Assembly (NCBI GenBank): GCA_024229115.1
Contig: JAAEST010000022.1
Location: 62,001-126,000, forward strand
Reading direction: 5' to 3'
Length of the DNA: 64,000 nucleotides
Origin: Oligoflexia bacterium
GTDB lineage: Bacteria > Bdellovibrionota > Bacteriovoracia > Bacteriovoracales > Bacteriovoracaceae
The notes beneath the pieces are model-generated. The model searched no databases. It was not told the DNA's origin and saw nothing but the letters and a program-made list of their open reading frames with translations. Position 1 is the first letter of the stretch. Every line of letters starts with the position of its first letter. This document shows positions 1 to 8,842 of the stretch, one piece after another. The translations under genes were made by a program, and so were the position numbers.

Positions 1-125
1 GAAAGACTGACTTTCTTTCCTTCGTGAGAAGTGAGAGAAAAACCTTCGGCCATCTTACCCGGTTCAGCGGCAGATGCTGAGTAACTCAGCCCTAAGAAAA
101 GTATAAATATTTTTACTAATTGCAT
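1..125 (-). CDS. Exported redoxin (AhpC/TSA or TlpA-like), 5' part only
   Basis: The first 41 codons of a minus-strand gene that runs off the left edge. The ATG lies at 123-125. Residues 1-20 form a signal peptide (MQLVKIFILFLGLSYSASAA), so the product is exported. The next stretch, with PGKMAEGFSLTSHEGKKVSL, has the usual start of peroxiredoxin/TlpA-type redoxins, where a short strand precedes the Cys motif. The catalytic cysteines lie outside the window, so whether it is a peroxidase or a thiol-disulfide oxidoreductase cannot be decided. It is divergent from the acetyl-CoA synthetase gene. Confidence 0.65.
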   Translation of the reverse strand, partial: MQLVKIFILFLGLSYSASAAEPGKMAEGFSLTSHEGKKVSL

Positions 126-257
126 AAAAATTCCTTTGAAAACATTAGCTCTCATATTAAGTGCCTAGATTATCTCCCATGACCTGAATTCTTGCATCTC
201 CTAAAGCAATATGATTTGATATTTCAGCAACATTTTTACTTAGACAAGGAAGATTTT

Positions 258-2144
258 ATGGGTCGCATCACTACTGAAGGACAATACCGTGAGCATTACG
301 ATTGGTCGCTTAATAAGAATGAAGAATATTGGCAAAATGTCGCCAAAGAACTTCATTGGTTTAAGGACTTTGACTCTGTTCAAACAGGTAATTTTAAAGA
401 CTTAAATGTTAAGTGGTTCGAAGGCGGTCAAACTAATATTTCTTATAATTGTCTCGATCGTCATCTTAAAGATCGCGGTGATAAAGTTGCTGTGATTTAT
501 GAAGCCAATGATCCAAAAGTTGAAGCCAAAAAAATTACTTATAAAGAACTTCATCAACAGGTTTGTCAATTCGCCAATGTTCTCAAAGACCAAGGGGTAA
601 AACCAGGTGATAGAGTTTGCTTCTATATGGGAATGGTTCCTGAACTTCTCACTGGTATCTTAGCTTGTACTCGAATTGGTGCTGTACATTCAGTTGTCTT
701 TGGAGGTTTCTCAGCGAAGGCACTGGCAGGCAGAATTCAAGATTGCGAAGCTTCAGTTCTTGTTACAAATGATGGAAGTTTCCGTGGCGGTAAAACAATT
801 GCACTTAAGGCCATTGCCAATGAAGCCCTTAAAGATTGTCCAACAATTAAAAAAGTTCTTGTAAGTAAAAGAACAAATGAAAATATTGAAGCTGATGCAA
901 GAGATATTGATCTCGATGAATTATTAAAAAATGCCTCATCAGAATGTGAAGCGACTCCTCTTGATTCTGAAGCACCAAACTTTATTCTCTATACATCTGG
1001 TTCAACAGGAAAACCTAAAGGTCTTCTTCATACTGTTGCTGGCTATATGACATACGCCTATCATACTTTTAGAAATGTTTTTCAAATGGAAGAAAATGAC
1101 ATTTACTGGTGTAGTGCTGACATTGGCTGGATCACAGGTCACACGTATCTAACTTATGGACCACTTCTCAACGGTGCAACGACTGTTATGTTTGAAGGTG
1201 TTCCAACTTGGCCAGACGCTGGTCGTTTTTGGCAAGTTATCGACAAACTAAAAGTTTCTCACTTCTATACAGCACCAACTGCCATTAGAGCTCTTGAAGC
1301 TTGTGATATTAAATTTGTTCAAGAGGCTAATCTTTCAAGCCTTAAAGTACTAGGTTCAGTTGGTGAGCCAATCAACGAAGAAGCTTGGGATTGGTATCAT
1401 AAGAATGTTGGTCGCGAAAAGTGTCCTATTGTGGATACTTGGTGGCAGACTGAAACAGGTGGAATTATGATTAGTGCACTTGCGGGAGTAACAAAAGATA
1501 TTCCAACATACGCTACTCTTCCACAGCCAGGTATTGAGCCAGTTCTCATGGATGCTGATGGAAATGAAATTTCGACTTTAGCGGCTCAAGGCAACTTATG
1601 TATCAAGAGACCATGGCCAGGAATTGCAAGAACAGTTTACGGTGATCACGAAAGATATAAGGATACTTACTTCTCAGCTTACCCAGGTTACTACTTTACA
1701 GGTGACGGAGCAAAAAGAGATGAACAAGGAAACTATCGTATTACAGGTCGAGTAGATGATGTTATTAATGTCTCTGGACATAGAATTGGAACAGCTGAAG
1801 TTGAAGATGCCATTAACCAGCATCCTTCAGTAGTTGAAAGTGCTGTTGTGGGATTCCCTCACAATATTAAGGGACAAGGAATCTACGCCTACGTCATCCT
1901 CTCTGACGAGATTGCAGAAGATGAGTTAAAGACTCAAATCAATAATGTCGTTAATGAGATGATTGGACCAATTGCCAAGCCTGATGCAATCCAAATAACT
2001 CCAGGTTTACCAAAAACTAGATCTGGAAAAATTATGAGAAGAATCTTAAGAAAGATTGCTGCCAATGAGCTTGATAACTTTGGCGATACATCAACTCTAC
2101 TTAATCCAGAGATTGTTGATAGTCTGATTAAAGGTAAAAAATAA
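258..2144 (+). CDS. acs: Acetyl-CoA synthetase (AMP-forming)
   Basis: Activates acetate to acetyl-CoA through acetyl-AMP in the cytoplasm. The 628-residue product has the complete ANL adenylating-enzyme signature: the P-loop-like YTSGSTGKPKG near residues 243-253, WWQTETGG near 395 (the Trp that limits the acyl pocket to acetate), the hinge GRVDDVINVSGHR near 497-509 and the C-terminal PKTRSGKIMRR whose Lys (about 591) is the acetylation-regulated catalytic lysine. An upstream in-frame TTG at 192 exists, but ATG 258 has an AAGGAAG ribosome site 8 bases upstream and gives the family-like N-terminus, so 258 is chosen. Propionyl-CoA synthetase is the alternative; the motif after the P-loop (LLHTVAGY) favours acetate. 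The next gene starts directly after the stop codon. Confidence 0.95.
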   Translation: MGRITTEGQYREHYDWSLNKNEEYWQNVAKELHWFKDFDSVQTGNFKDLNVKWFEGGQTNISYNCLDRHLKDRGDKVAVIYEANDPKVEAKKITYKELHQQVCQFANVLKDQGVKPGDRVCFYMGMVPELLTGILACTRIGAVHSVVFGGFSAKALAGRIQDCEASVLVTNDGSFRGGKTIALKAIANEALKDCPTIKKVLVSKRTNENIEADARDIDLDELLKNASSECEATPLDSEAPNFILYTSGSTGKPKGLLHTVAGYMTYAYHTFRNVFQMEENDIYWCSADIGWITGHTYLTYGPLLNGATTVMFEGVPTWPDAGRFWQVIDKLKVSHFYTAPTAIRALEACDIKFVQEANLSSLKVLGSVGEPINEEAWDWYHKNVGREKCPIVDTWWQTETGGIMISALAGVTKDIPTYATLPQPGIEPVLMDADGNEISTLAAQGNLCIKRPWPGIARTVYGDHERYKDTYFSAYPGYYFTGDGAKRDEQGNYRITGRVDDVINVSGHRIGTAEVEDAINQHPSVVESAVVGFPHNIKGQGIYAYVILSDEIAEDELKTQINNVVNEMIGPIAKPDAIQITPGLPKTRSGKIMRRILRKIAANELDNFGDTSTLLNPEIVDSLIKGKK

Positions 2145-2609
2145 ATGAGTGATGAAGGTAAGAAGAAAAATTCAAAAGAAGCTGAACTTGTAGTTTTCTC
2201 AGATGATAAACTCGACTTACCTTCGCTTATTGAATATGCCAGCTCTCGAGGTGGTTTTGATATCGCTCCCTCTGAGTCCGGTGCCAAAAAAGAAAAAGCA
2301 CTCGATGCACTAAGAGGCCAAACTCAAATTCAATTAGATAATATTTTAGAACAAATGAAGATCCTTGCTGATCAGGCCAATGCTCTTAAATCAAGAGTTG
2401 AAATTTCTCACATGATTTTAGATTCTGAATTTAATTTTGAACCGGTAGAAGGCGAGATCTACTACCTCTACCAAACGGAGGATGGGAAATATCTCTCCCT
2501 CCTCTCTCCCGAAGACTGGGGAGATAATCATCATAAGTATGGTAAAGATAGTTTAGTTGGAGTCGTTGAGTATTGCCCAGACAACACTTGGAAACTACTC
2601 AAAGCTTAA
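2145..2609 (+). CDS. DUF2452 family protein
   Basis: A 154-residue cytoplasmic protein starting at the base after the acs stop codon, so the two are probably co-translated. It has no signal peptide. A GGFDIAPSESG segment, a helical stretch rich in Gln/Leu (about residues 58-92) and a C-terminal part with EGEIYYLYQTEDG and LSPEDWG are the layout I associate with DUF2452, a family of unknown function. No catalytic residues are evident. Its 3' end overlaps the convergent gene 2599-2973 by 11 bases. Confidence 0.7.
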   Translation: MSDEGKKKNSKEAELVVFSDDKLDLPSLIEYASSRGGFDIAPSESGAKKEKALDALRGQTQIQLDNILEQMKILADQANALKSRVEISHMILDSEFNFEPVEGEIYYLYQTEDGKYLSLLSPEDWGDNHHKYGKDSLVGVVEYCPDNTWKLLKA

Positions 2610-2973
2610 GTTTTAAGTTCTTAGTCTCAAGAATAAATCTTCCGTCATAATCTGGAATAAATACCCATGCTTTTCCATGATTAAAAACTTCAAGAACTTC
2701 CCCAGTATCACCTGCATTATCTTGAACCTTATCACCAACACAAATATGCTCAAAGCACCTTACACCCTTTCCTAAATCGCCATAAGGAAAAGCATAAAGT
2801 GCAGGGATATGTGAAAGTGCCACATTAACTCTAAGTCTATCTCTATCAAAGGACTCAACTCTTCCATTCCAACCATACTGATCCATTACTCGATCGCCTT
2901 TGCATAATTGCTTAAAGCAATCGAAAGCAAATGTAGACTGTACTAAAACTAACATTATAATTATAACTTTCAT
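2599..2973 (-). CDS. Small exported protein with two SH3-like repeats
   Basis: A 124-residue protein with a signal peptide (residues 1-16, ending near STFA). The rest is a tandem duplication: CFKQLCKGDRV from about residue 19 and CFEHICVGDKV from about residue 73, each followed by a G-x-V beta-strand pattern resembling KOW/SH3-like barrels. Each repeat carries two cysteines five residues apart, suggesting disulfides in the periplasm. Its ATG shares one base with the stop of the upstream gene (TAATG), so the two are translationally coupled. Function unknown. Confidence 0.65.
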   Translation of the reverse strand: MKVIIIMLVLVQSTFAFDCFKQLCKGDRVMDQYGWNGRVESFDRDRLRVNVALSHIPALYAFPYGDLGKGVRCFEHICVGDKVQDNAGDTGEVLEVFNHGKAWVFIPDYDGRFILETKNLKLKL

Positions 2974-4703
2974 TAATTCTCCGTGCTTTTAATCATTGAG
3001 ATAGCTTTTGAACACTTCTTCTTATCTTCTACATAAAAAACTTTTCTTCCCAGAGCATTCACACCCTCATAATAAGTTTTATCAATTAAATCCAAATGTG
3101 CAGAACTATCTAATCTCTTTTGTTCTAGTAAATAATTATTCAAATCAAAACCTCTTCGAATGCATTGATATTTATTTTTAACTTTTACTATTTCAAAAAC
3201 TTCAATCATTTCAAATTTTAGCTCCTCAATTTTATAACGTTGAAGAGGTGTTACTAGTTGACCTTTTTTGAATAGAGCTTTTTCGAGAACTCCACCCTGC
3301 TGACCAAAAACATACCTCCCACCAGTAGGCTTTCCTTTTGAATCAAACTCCTCATAGCTTTTCATCACGCCGTTTTGATAATAGAGAACAATCTGAGTTA
3401 GTGAATTATTTTTGTATTTCTTAATCGACTTTAAAATCCCTGGGATAAAGAACTCATAAAAGTCCCCATCTTTTGCTCCATTCTTATAAGATTCAATACG
3501 ATTAATTTCACCAGCGAAATTATAGAATTGAGATGTTCCATGGAGTTTTCCTTTACGGTCATAGTCTCTAAGAGAGTGAGTTTGCCCATTAGCATAGAGT
3601 ATTGCCTGAGATCGACTCTTTTTCCTCACACAATCTATTTTGTACGCTTCTTCAACTAAGCCATCCTGAAACTTAATTTTATCAACCGTTACATATGAAC
3701 ATTTCTTGAACTCAATATTAATAAATTCTCTAATTTTTTCTGGAACTTTAATCGTTTTGAAATCAACCATCTTCTTAGGTTTATAGTCATTAATCTGTTG
3801 GTAACAACTTTTCTTTGGATTGAGATTACATTCAAAGTAATTAAGTTGAGCTAATTCTTTTTTAAAGTTCTTACTATCAAGTTTTGAAGATAGCTTACAA
3901 GCATCTTCGTTACCCAATGTACAAATAAAATAAATATTTTCCGCAATCGTTTTATTTTCTAAAAGCTTTTCTTGAGATTTAACGGCCTCAACCACTCCAC
4001 GACAACCTTCTAAAATTCCAGCTTTACAACTTTCAACAAGAGCGAGAATAGAGTCTACAAACTTCATAGCCTTATCAATTAAGGTTTGTTGAAAACAAGA
4101 AGTCACATCTTTGAGCTCACATCTTTTCTTCAGCTCAACCGCAGGATTGAGTTTTTTCATATCTATTTTCTCTAAGAAACCTCCAAAAAGATTTTTACAA
4201 CTCTTTGAATGATCCCTCTTTAAACAGTTTTCTTCTGAAAGGGCCAATGCTTCTTTAGTTTTTCCCTCGGCAAAAAGAATTCGCTCATATCCAAAACATT
4301 CGGAACTTTTCTTGTCGCAATTCTTTTTTGCTAATATTTTCAAACTAACTTTTCTCTTTTCAGTAAGAGCTAATTGATAACGAAGAAGACAAGATTCGTT
4401 GTCTCCATCACGGCATAAGTTTAAAAACATATCTTTTGCTAAATTAACATTTCCATTATTTAAAATACTAAGACCATAGTAACGACAGTCGATACTTGAT
4501 TTTTTAAGACAATTCTTTCGCCAATTATTTAGATAATCTTTCGACAAAGGAAATAATACTCTTCTGGCCAAGAGTGTTTGTATTGTATTACTTGGAACAT
4601 CAGATAGTTTTGAATACTTCTTGAAGATCTTATTCGTTACAGGTTCTGCTACAACAGAATGAATAAATAAAAGTCCTAACAAAATAACAGATAATTTTCT
4701 CAT
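2973..4703 (-). CDS. Exported Cys-rich repeat protein with MORN/YwqK-like domain
   Basis: A 576-residue protein with a signal peptide (about residues 1-19). Residues 40-300 contain repeated short helices with paired Cys (NLCRDGDNESC, NCLKRDHSKSC, RCELKDVTSC), a pattern like Sel1-type repeats stabilised by disulfides. Residues 385-470 contain GKLHGTSQFY, NGAKDGDFYEFF and NGVMKSYEEFDSKGKPTGG, which match MORN/YwqK-type repeats of surface or secreted proteins. It is first in a two-gene operon with the SH3-like protein. Role unknown; an envelope or host/prey-surface role is a guess. Confidence 0.6.
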   Translation of the reverse strand: MRKLSVILLGLLFIHSVVAEPVTNKIFKKYSKLSDVPSNTIQTLLARRVLFPLSKDYLNNWRKNCLKKSSIDCRYYGLSILNNGNVNLAKDMFLNLCRDGDNESCLLRYQLALTEKRKVSLKILAKKNCDKKSSECFGYERILFAEGKTKEALALSEENCLKRDHSKSCKNLFGGFLEKIDMKKLNPAVELKKRCELKDVTSCFQQTLIDKAMKFVDSILALVESCKAGILEGCRGVVEAVKSQEKLLENKTIAENIYFICTLGNEDACKLSSKLDSKNFKKELAQLNYFECNLNPKKSCYQQINDYKPKKMVDFKTIKVPEKIREFINIEFKKCSYVTVDKIKFQDGLVEEAYKIDCVRKKSRSQAILYANGQTHSLRDYDRKGKLHGTSQFYNFAGEINRIESYKNGAKDGDFYEFFIPGILKSIKKYKNNSLTQIVLYYQNGVMKSYEEFDSKGKPTGGRYVFGQQGGVLEKALFKKGQLVTPLQRYKIEELKFEMIEVFEIVKVKNKYQCIRRGFDLNNYLLEQKRLDSSAHLDLIDKTYYEGVNALGRKVFYVEDKKKCSKAISMIKSTEN

Positions 4704-4768
4704 AAATCCTCACAAATCTTCCATTATTTTAAACATTTAACTAAGAAATTAAAAGCATACCTGACTAA

Positions 4769-4797
4769 TTCGCTTTTATAAAAACAATAGATATAAT
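4769..4797 (+). promoter_or_regulatory. Probable promoter of a leaderless FecR gene
   Basis: A perfect -10 box TATAAT at 4792-4797 lies 6 bases before the ATG at 4804. A weak -35-like TTCGCT is at 4769-4774 with a 17-base spacer. Transcription should start at or within a base of the A of the ATG, and no ribosome site precedes the ATG. Confidence 0.5.
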
Positions 4798-4803
4798 ATC
4801 TAA

Positions 4804-5442
4804 ATGAAAACAATAATAATGACACTACTTCTTATTTCTAATATCCAAGCTCAAAATATTGGAAAAGTTCTCTTCTCTAAAGGCGAGGTCTTTTTTAAAA
4901 AATCAAAGGATTCTAAAGCGACATCCGTAAAAAAGGGACTGTCATTTAGTGATAAGTCGATATTTAAAACAGGCAAAGGAGCTCTCGTTGTCTTGGCCCT
5001 TAACTCTGGTTCCAAGATTAAGGTCAATCAAAACTCCCAGCTTATAGTTTCTAAGGAAGCTTCTGGACTAACGAAAGGTAGTAGCTTCTTTGAAATTTTA
5101 AAAAGCAAGGTAAGAAAAAATAAGAAGATCAAATATCGCGTTAAAACAAAGCATGCTTCAATGGGCGTTCGTGGAACTCAATTCTTTGTTTCTCTGGGAA
5201 ATAAGAATGATTCTTGGATGTGTGTAAATGAAGGCCTCGTTGAAGTGAAATCTAAGGATAACAAGACTGTCTTAGTAAAAGAAGGTGAAGGTGTAAAAGT
5301 GGCTCAAACTGTTTCAGATCCTAAGCCTTTACCTTGGACAAAGAGACTAAATTGGGAAATGGTAGGTAATGAAAAAGAAATAGAAAATAAAGTAAATATT
5401 GAAGACGCATATCAGGACTTGCTCGATCAAGACTATGATTAA
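4804..5442 (+). CDS. FecR-domain exported protein
   Basis: A 212-residue protein with a signal peptide (cleavage near IQAQ, residue 16) and a FecR domain over about residues 20-160: a repeated-strand pattern, a Lys-rich stretch and the diagnostic MGVRGTQFFV near residue 120. FecR domains bind peptidoglycan or polysaccharide-like ligands or act as periplasmic signalling modules; here there is no TM helix, so it is a free periplasmic or surface protein. The gene overlaps the following barrel gene by 8 bases, which couples their expression. The paralogous locus at 8879 carries FecR and barrel in one chain. The ATG appears leaderless. Confidence 0.8.
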   Translation: MKTIIMTLLLISNIQAQNIGKVLFSKGEVFFKKSKDSKATSVKKGLSFSDKSIFKTGKGALVVLALNSGSKIKVNQNSQLIVSKEASGLTKGSSFFEILKSKVRKNKKIKYRVKTKHASMGVRGTQFFVSLGNKNDSWMCVNEGLVEVKSKDNKTVLVKEGEGVKVAQTVSDPKPLPWTKRLNWEMVGNEKEIENKVNIEDAYQDLLDQDYD

Positions 5443-6178
5443 AATCTTAACCTACCTCCTATTTTTATCGTGTGTCCAAATCTATGCTGCTCATGTTCCC
5501 CCTATCGAAAAGAATAATCAGCAAGCTCGCTTTAAAGTAAATTCATTTTACAAACTCACAGACTGGGACACTCTCGTCTTTAAGGGCGATTACTTCAAAG
5601 TTACAGATGATAGAGATGAGAAATCACTAACATTTGAATATCGTCATCGTATTCATAATAATTTTAAGATTGGAGGATACGGAACATACCTTGTTGGAAA
5701 AAGATATGATGATGACTGGGTAAAATCCCCGACTTGGAAATGGGCCGATACACAAAGCAGAAGTGAGTTTTTAATCGGAGCTAATGTTAGTTACAAAAAA
5801 CTTATCTCATTTGTTAAGAACTCAATTTTTGAACTTAGATACACAAATGAACACAATAGCAGAAACTCTCATAACCACAGCATTCTAAGACCAGGATTTA
5901 CTAAAGTTTTCTTTAATCAAGGAAAAGCTTTAATAAATTACTACTTTCAATATGAACTGATCATTCCTACCAATTACAGTGATGAAACTATCTCAGAGCA
6001 ATGGATTTATACTGGATTTACATGGCACCTAAGTCGTAGATTCAAGCCAGGTGTATTCGTTCAAAAAGGTGTTGGTAAATGGACAACGTCTGATGAATAT
6101 TCTCGTAGTCATACTGATACTTATAGCCAAGATCATAAGTATACAGTTTTAGGTATCTCGTTAAATATCTATCTCTGA
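5435..6178 (+). CDS. Outer-membrane beta-barrel protein partnered with FecR
   Basis: A 247-residue protein. The start at 5435 is chosen because it puts a signal peptide (MIKILTYLLFLSCVQIYA) at the N-terminus; an in-frame TTG further upstream would bury it. The mature part is made of alternating polar/aromatic beta-strands (LTFEYRHRIHNNFKIGGYGTY, YYFQYELIIP, WIYTGFTWHLSRRFKPGVFV) and ends in a strand, as outer-membrane barrels do. The start lies inside the end of the FecR gene, so the two are one translational unit. The fused homologous arrangement at 8879-10855 supports a FecR-barrel functional pair. Ligand unknown. Confidence 0.7.
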   Translation: MIKILTYLLFLSCVQIYAAHVPPIEKNNQQARFKVNSFYKLTDWDTLVFKGDYFKVTDDRDEKSLTFEYRHRIHNNFKIGGYGTYLVGKRYDDDWVKSPTWKWADTQSRSEFLIGANVSYKKLISFVKNSIFELRYTNEHNSRNSHNHSILRPGFTKVFFNQGKALINYYFQYELIIPTNYSDETISEQWIYTGFTWHLSRRFKPGVFVQKGVGKWTTSDEYSRSHTDTYSQDHKYTVLGISLNIYL

Positions 6179-6607
6179 ATCTTTCTCTAATTCTTTTTCA
6201 ATATCTTCAAAGTCGTTTTCAACCCAATCTGATAAACTTTTTAAAATCTCTTGAGTAGGAATCGGCTTTACCGGATTTCCTGAGCGATCGACAGGCGGCA
6301 TACAATTTCCAAGATCACACCCAAACTCGGCATAAAAGAGAATATCATCGGCATTATCAATTAAGTTTTGCTTTCCTTCAAAAGAAAGTCTTGGTGAATT
6401 ATTGTTATGGCAATCAAGGCAACTTTTCTCGATAAAATGTTTATTGATACTCTTAAAGCTCGCTTCTATTGGAATATTCTCTTCTACTTTAGATATTCCA
6501 ATCTCTCTTACTTCAAAGCGCAGTGCCCCTTTATTTGCTTTTAAAGGGACACATGAGCCTATTATTAGGAGAGATAATAATAAAATACTAGAATTAACGA
6601 AAAACAC
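6161..6607 (-). CDS. Monohaem cytochrome c-type lipoprotein
   Basis: A 148-residue lipoprotein: hydrophobic signal followed by the lipobox IIGSC with the lipidated Cys at 19. A haem-c attachment motif CLDCH is at residues 63-67, followed by a GCDLGNCMPP segment whose Met could be the distal haem ligand. The size and the late MPP motif are typical of small periplasmic cytochromes c. It overlaps the upstream cytochrome b562-like gene by 14 bases, so an electron-transfer pair is likely. Its 3' end overlaps the convergent barrel gene by 18 bases. Confidence 0.75.
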   Translation of the reverse strand: MFFVNSSILLLSLLIIGSCVPLKANKGALRFEVREIGISKVEENIPIEASFKSINKHFIEKSCLDCHNNNSPRLSFEGKQNLIDNADDILFYAEFGCDLGNCMPPVDRSGNPVKPIPTQEILKSLSDWVENDFEDIEKELEKDSEIDI

Positions 6608-6980
6608 TGTGTCCTTCTTTTCTAATATTATCCATTTTCTTTAAAGTCATAAGAGCTTCTCTTTTATTCAAAGGAGCTGTATCAAAAATAACAACGAGAT
6701 CATCAGCTTCTTCGAGTAAACGAGACATGATTGATTGATACTTTTTTACTGTCGCTTCATCACTCGGATCAACATGTGATGGAAGAGTCGAGCTTGCGAG
6801 AAGAATATTTTCTTTAAGTCTCATAACCGTTTTCTTGGCCTGATCTGAAGAATCACCCTGACTCGCTAATCTAAAAGTAAGTTTAAAGTCTGTGCCCATA
6901 GCACTCATAATCTCTTTTAAGTCTGCCGCTCCGGCATTCATTAAAAATAATACTGATAAAGATAAAATTAATTTTTTCAT
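6594..6980 (-). CDS. Cytochrome b562-like periplasmic haem protein
   Basis: A 128-residue protein with a signal peptide cleaved before ADLKEIM. The mature chain is a four-helix-bundle-type sequence. Measured from the Ala-Asp-Leu start, Met25 (precursor numbering) falls exactly where the Met7 haem ligand of E. coli cytochrome b562 lies, and His124 is four residues from the C-terminus (HSVFR), as is ligand His102 of b562 (HQKYR). Both axial ligands are therefore in place. It is the first gene of a two-gene operon with a monohaem cytochrome c lipoprotein and is divergent from a LysR-type regulator. Confidence 0.8.
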   Translation of the reverse strand: MKKLILSLSVLFLMNAGAADLKEIMSAMGTDFKLTFRLASQGDSSDQAKKTVMRLKENILLASSTLPSHVDPSDEATVKKYQSIMSRLLEEADDLVVIFDTAPLNKREALMTLKKMDNIRKEGHSVFR

Positions 6981-7055
6981 ACAACCTCCTCTGGCTTGTT
7001 ATTAGGTGTACCTTTTTCCACCTATGCTTGAAATACCGTGTCATTCATAGTACAT

Positions 7056-7070
7056 ATTCCTAAAAGGAAT
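7056..7070. promoter_or_regulatory. Palindromic LysR-type operator over a ribosome site
   Basis: ATTCCT-AAA-AGGAAT is a perfect inverted repeat with the T-N11-A form of LysR-type regulator boxes. It lies 4 bases before the LysR gene start and includes its AAAGGAA Shine-Dalgarno sequence. It may be an autoregulatory DNA site or an RNA hairpin that masks the ribosome site. Confidence 0.45.
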
Positions 7071-7074
7071 ACTT

Positions 7075-7893
7075 ATGACTCCACTTAAGAACGAATATGA
7101 ATATTTTCTTATACTTAGCGAAACACTGAATATCTCTCGTGCCTGTGAGATATTAGACATGCAACAGGGCTCTCTCTCAAAAGCACTTAAAAGGCTTGAA
7201 TTAGAGGTGGGAGCCCCACTATTTATTCGTCAAGGACGAGGTCTTCTTCTCACCCAAAGAGGAACACTACTGGCTTCACAAATAAATAGTCTTAAAGAAT
7301 TGTGGAAAGATGGCAGTAAGAAAGCTGAAAAGAAACTCGATGAAATTGCAGGAGTTATTTCGATAGGAACCCACCCAATTACAGCGATTGATAAAATCTC
7401 TACCTCAATACCTAAGCTTATCGAAGATTTTCCTCTCTTAGAAATAGATCTTGTCCTTAAAAAGTCAGGGGAATTAGTAAGAGATATCATTCATCACCAA
7501 CTGGATTTAGCTATTGTCGCGAACCCACTCCCTCATCCAAACTTAGTGATAAAGAAAATTAGAGATGACTATGTAGGAATTTGGAACGCATCCGCTAAAA
7601 GTAAACGTGAAGAAATAATTTACTATAATCCTGATATGATCAATGTGAATAGAGTTCTCTCAAAATATAAAAACTATAAAAAGGTCGCGATCAATAACTA
7701 CGATGTCCTCGCCCAACTGGCCATGAACTCAAAAGGACTTTGTATCCTGCCGAGCCCTGTCGCTTTAAAATATGAAAAGTTAAAATTAATTGAAAAGATA
7801 AAAGAGAAAGTATCAATCTGTCTGATCTATCATGTTGATCGACCAAGGACTCCCACATTTAATGAAGTCCTTGGGCATTTTAGAATCAATTAA
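7075..7893 (+). CDS. LysR-family transcriptional regulator
   Basis: 272 residues. An N-terminal winged helix-turn-helix (about 5-65) has the classic pattern: SRACEILDMQQGSLSKALKRLE as helix-turn-helix and then GAPLFIRQGRGLLLTQRG. A linker helix and a periplasmic-binding-like effector domain follow (about 90-270). The chain is a little shorter than the usual 300 residues. It is divergent from the cytochrome b562/c operon, the usual arrangement of a LysR regulator and its target, so control of those haem proteins is a reasonable inference. The palindrome at 7056-7070 may be its own operator. Effector unknown. Confidence 0.9.
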   Translation: MTPLKNEYEYFLILSETLNISRACEILDMQQGSLSKALKRLELEVGAPLFIRQGRGLLLTQRGTLLASQINSLKELWKDGSKKAEKKLDEIAGVISIGTHPITAIDKISTSIPKLIEDFPLLEIDLVLKKSGELVRDIIHHQLDLAIVANPLPHPNLVIKKIRDDYVGIWNASAKSKREEIIYYNPDMINVNRVLSKYKNYKKVAINNYDVLAQLAMNSKGLCILPSPVALKYEKLKLIEKIKEKVSICLIYHVDRPRTPTFNEVLGHFRIN

Positions 7894-8765
7894 AGAGTTG
7901 GATAAACAATATCGATAAACTTATCAGTTTTAATAAAGTATTTCCCCCACCCTTTCTTATCATATTCAGCTAATGGATTCTTCGCCTTAGCCTTATCTAA
8001 AGAAAGACCTTTTCTTTTAACTTTCTTTAAGATTGTTCTAATTTTCTTTAATTCTGCGACATAGGCTTTCAATCCTGCATAACTAGCCACACTACCATGA
8101 CCAGGAATATATCGACTCTTTTTATTAGATTTAGAAAGAACAGTTTCATGGGCCTTAATCATTCCATCTAAGCTACCACCATGCTGTATATCAATAAACG
8201 GAAAGCGATCAAAGAAAAGAGTGTCTCCCATATGGAAAACATTCGCTTTTTTAAAATGAATGATTGAGTCACCATTAGTATGAGCATTCTTAACATGGAA
8301 CACATTCACATCTTCACCATTGATATGAAAGTTAATCCTTGAATTGAAAGTGATAACTGGTAGTCCTTCTTTCGGTTTAGCTTTAATCTCTCTACCAAAA
8401 GTTTTGATAAACTGATCTTTAGAAAGAAGCTTTCTTACATTTTCGTGAGCAACAATAACACTCCCTGATTTTCCAAAGCTTTCATTTCCACCAGTGTGAT
8501 CAAAGTGCCAGTGAGTATTAAATACGTATTTAATAGGAGAGCTCGAAATGAGTTTCACTGCTGCTCTAATTTTATCAGCCAGTGGAGCAAACTGATCATC
8601 AACTAAAAAAACACCATCAGGGCCAGAGAGGACACCAATATTACCACCCATTCCTCTTAAGACATGGAGATTATTAGTTAGTTTCTCTCTTTCAATTTTT
8701 ACTTTAGAAAAGTCCTGTGTGTAAGCACTCCCCACTAGTAGTAATGCAATAATTACTTTCAACAT
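7890..8765 (-). CDS. Exported metallo-beta-lactamase-fold hydrolase
   Basis: A 291-residue protein with a signal peptide (about 1-16). The dinuclear zinc site is complete: THWHFDHTGG (HxHxDH) near residues 80-90, His in NAHTNGDSIIHF, Asp in HMGDTLFFD and a final His in YIPGHGSV. The extended His/Asp set and export place it with periplasmic MBL hydrolases, of which subclass B3-like lactamases and other hydrolases are members; antibiotic activity cannot be inferred. Its end overlaps the convergent LysR gene by 4 bases. Confidence 0.85.
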   Translation of the reverse strand: MLKVIIALLLVGSAYTQDFSKVKIEREKLTNNLHVLRGMGGNIGVLSGPDGVFLVDDQFAPLADKIRAAVKLISSSPIKYVFNTHWHFDHTGGNESFGKSGSVIVAHENVRKLLSKDQFIKTFGREIKAKPKEGLPVITFNSRINFHINGEDVNVFHVKNAHTNGDSIIHFKKANVFHMGDTLFFDRFPFIDIQHGGSLDGMIKAHETVLSKSNKKSRYIPGHGSVASYAGLKAYVAELKKIRTILKKVKRKGLSLDKAKAKNPLAEYDKKGWGKYFIKTDKFIDIVYPTL

Positions 8766-8842
8766 TCAATCCTCCTTAAAATAATCTTGGTTATCATCCC
8801 TTATGTTGGAACAACGATCAAATAGAAAAGATTAGAAATCCA

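Noticed and set aside
192-257. Upstream in-frame TTG start for the acetyl-CoA synthetase
   Set aside because: ATG 258 has a good ribosome site and gives the family-like N-terminus; the extension has no family match.
402-593. Antisense ORF within acs, and similar shadow ORFs elsewhere
   Set aside because: They lie opposite or out of frame with well-supported genes and have no ribosome sites or family motifs.
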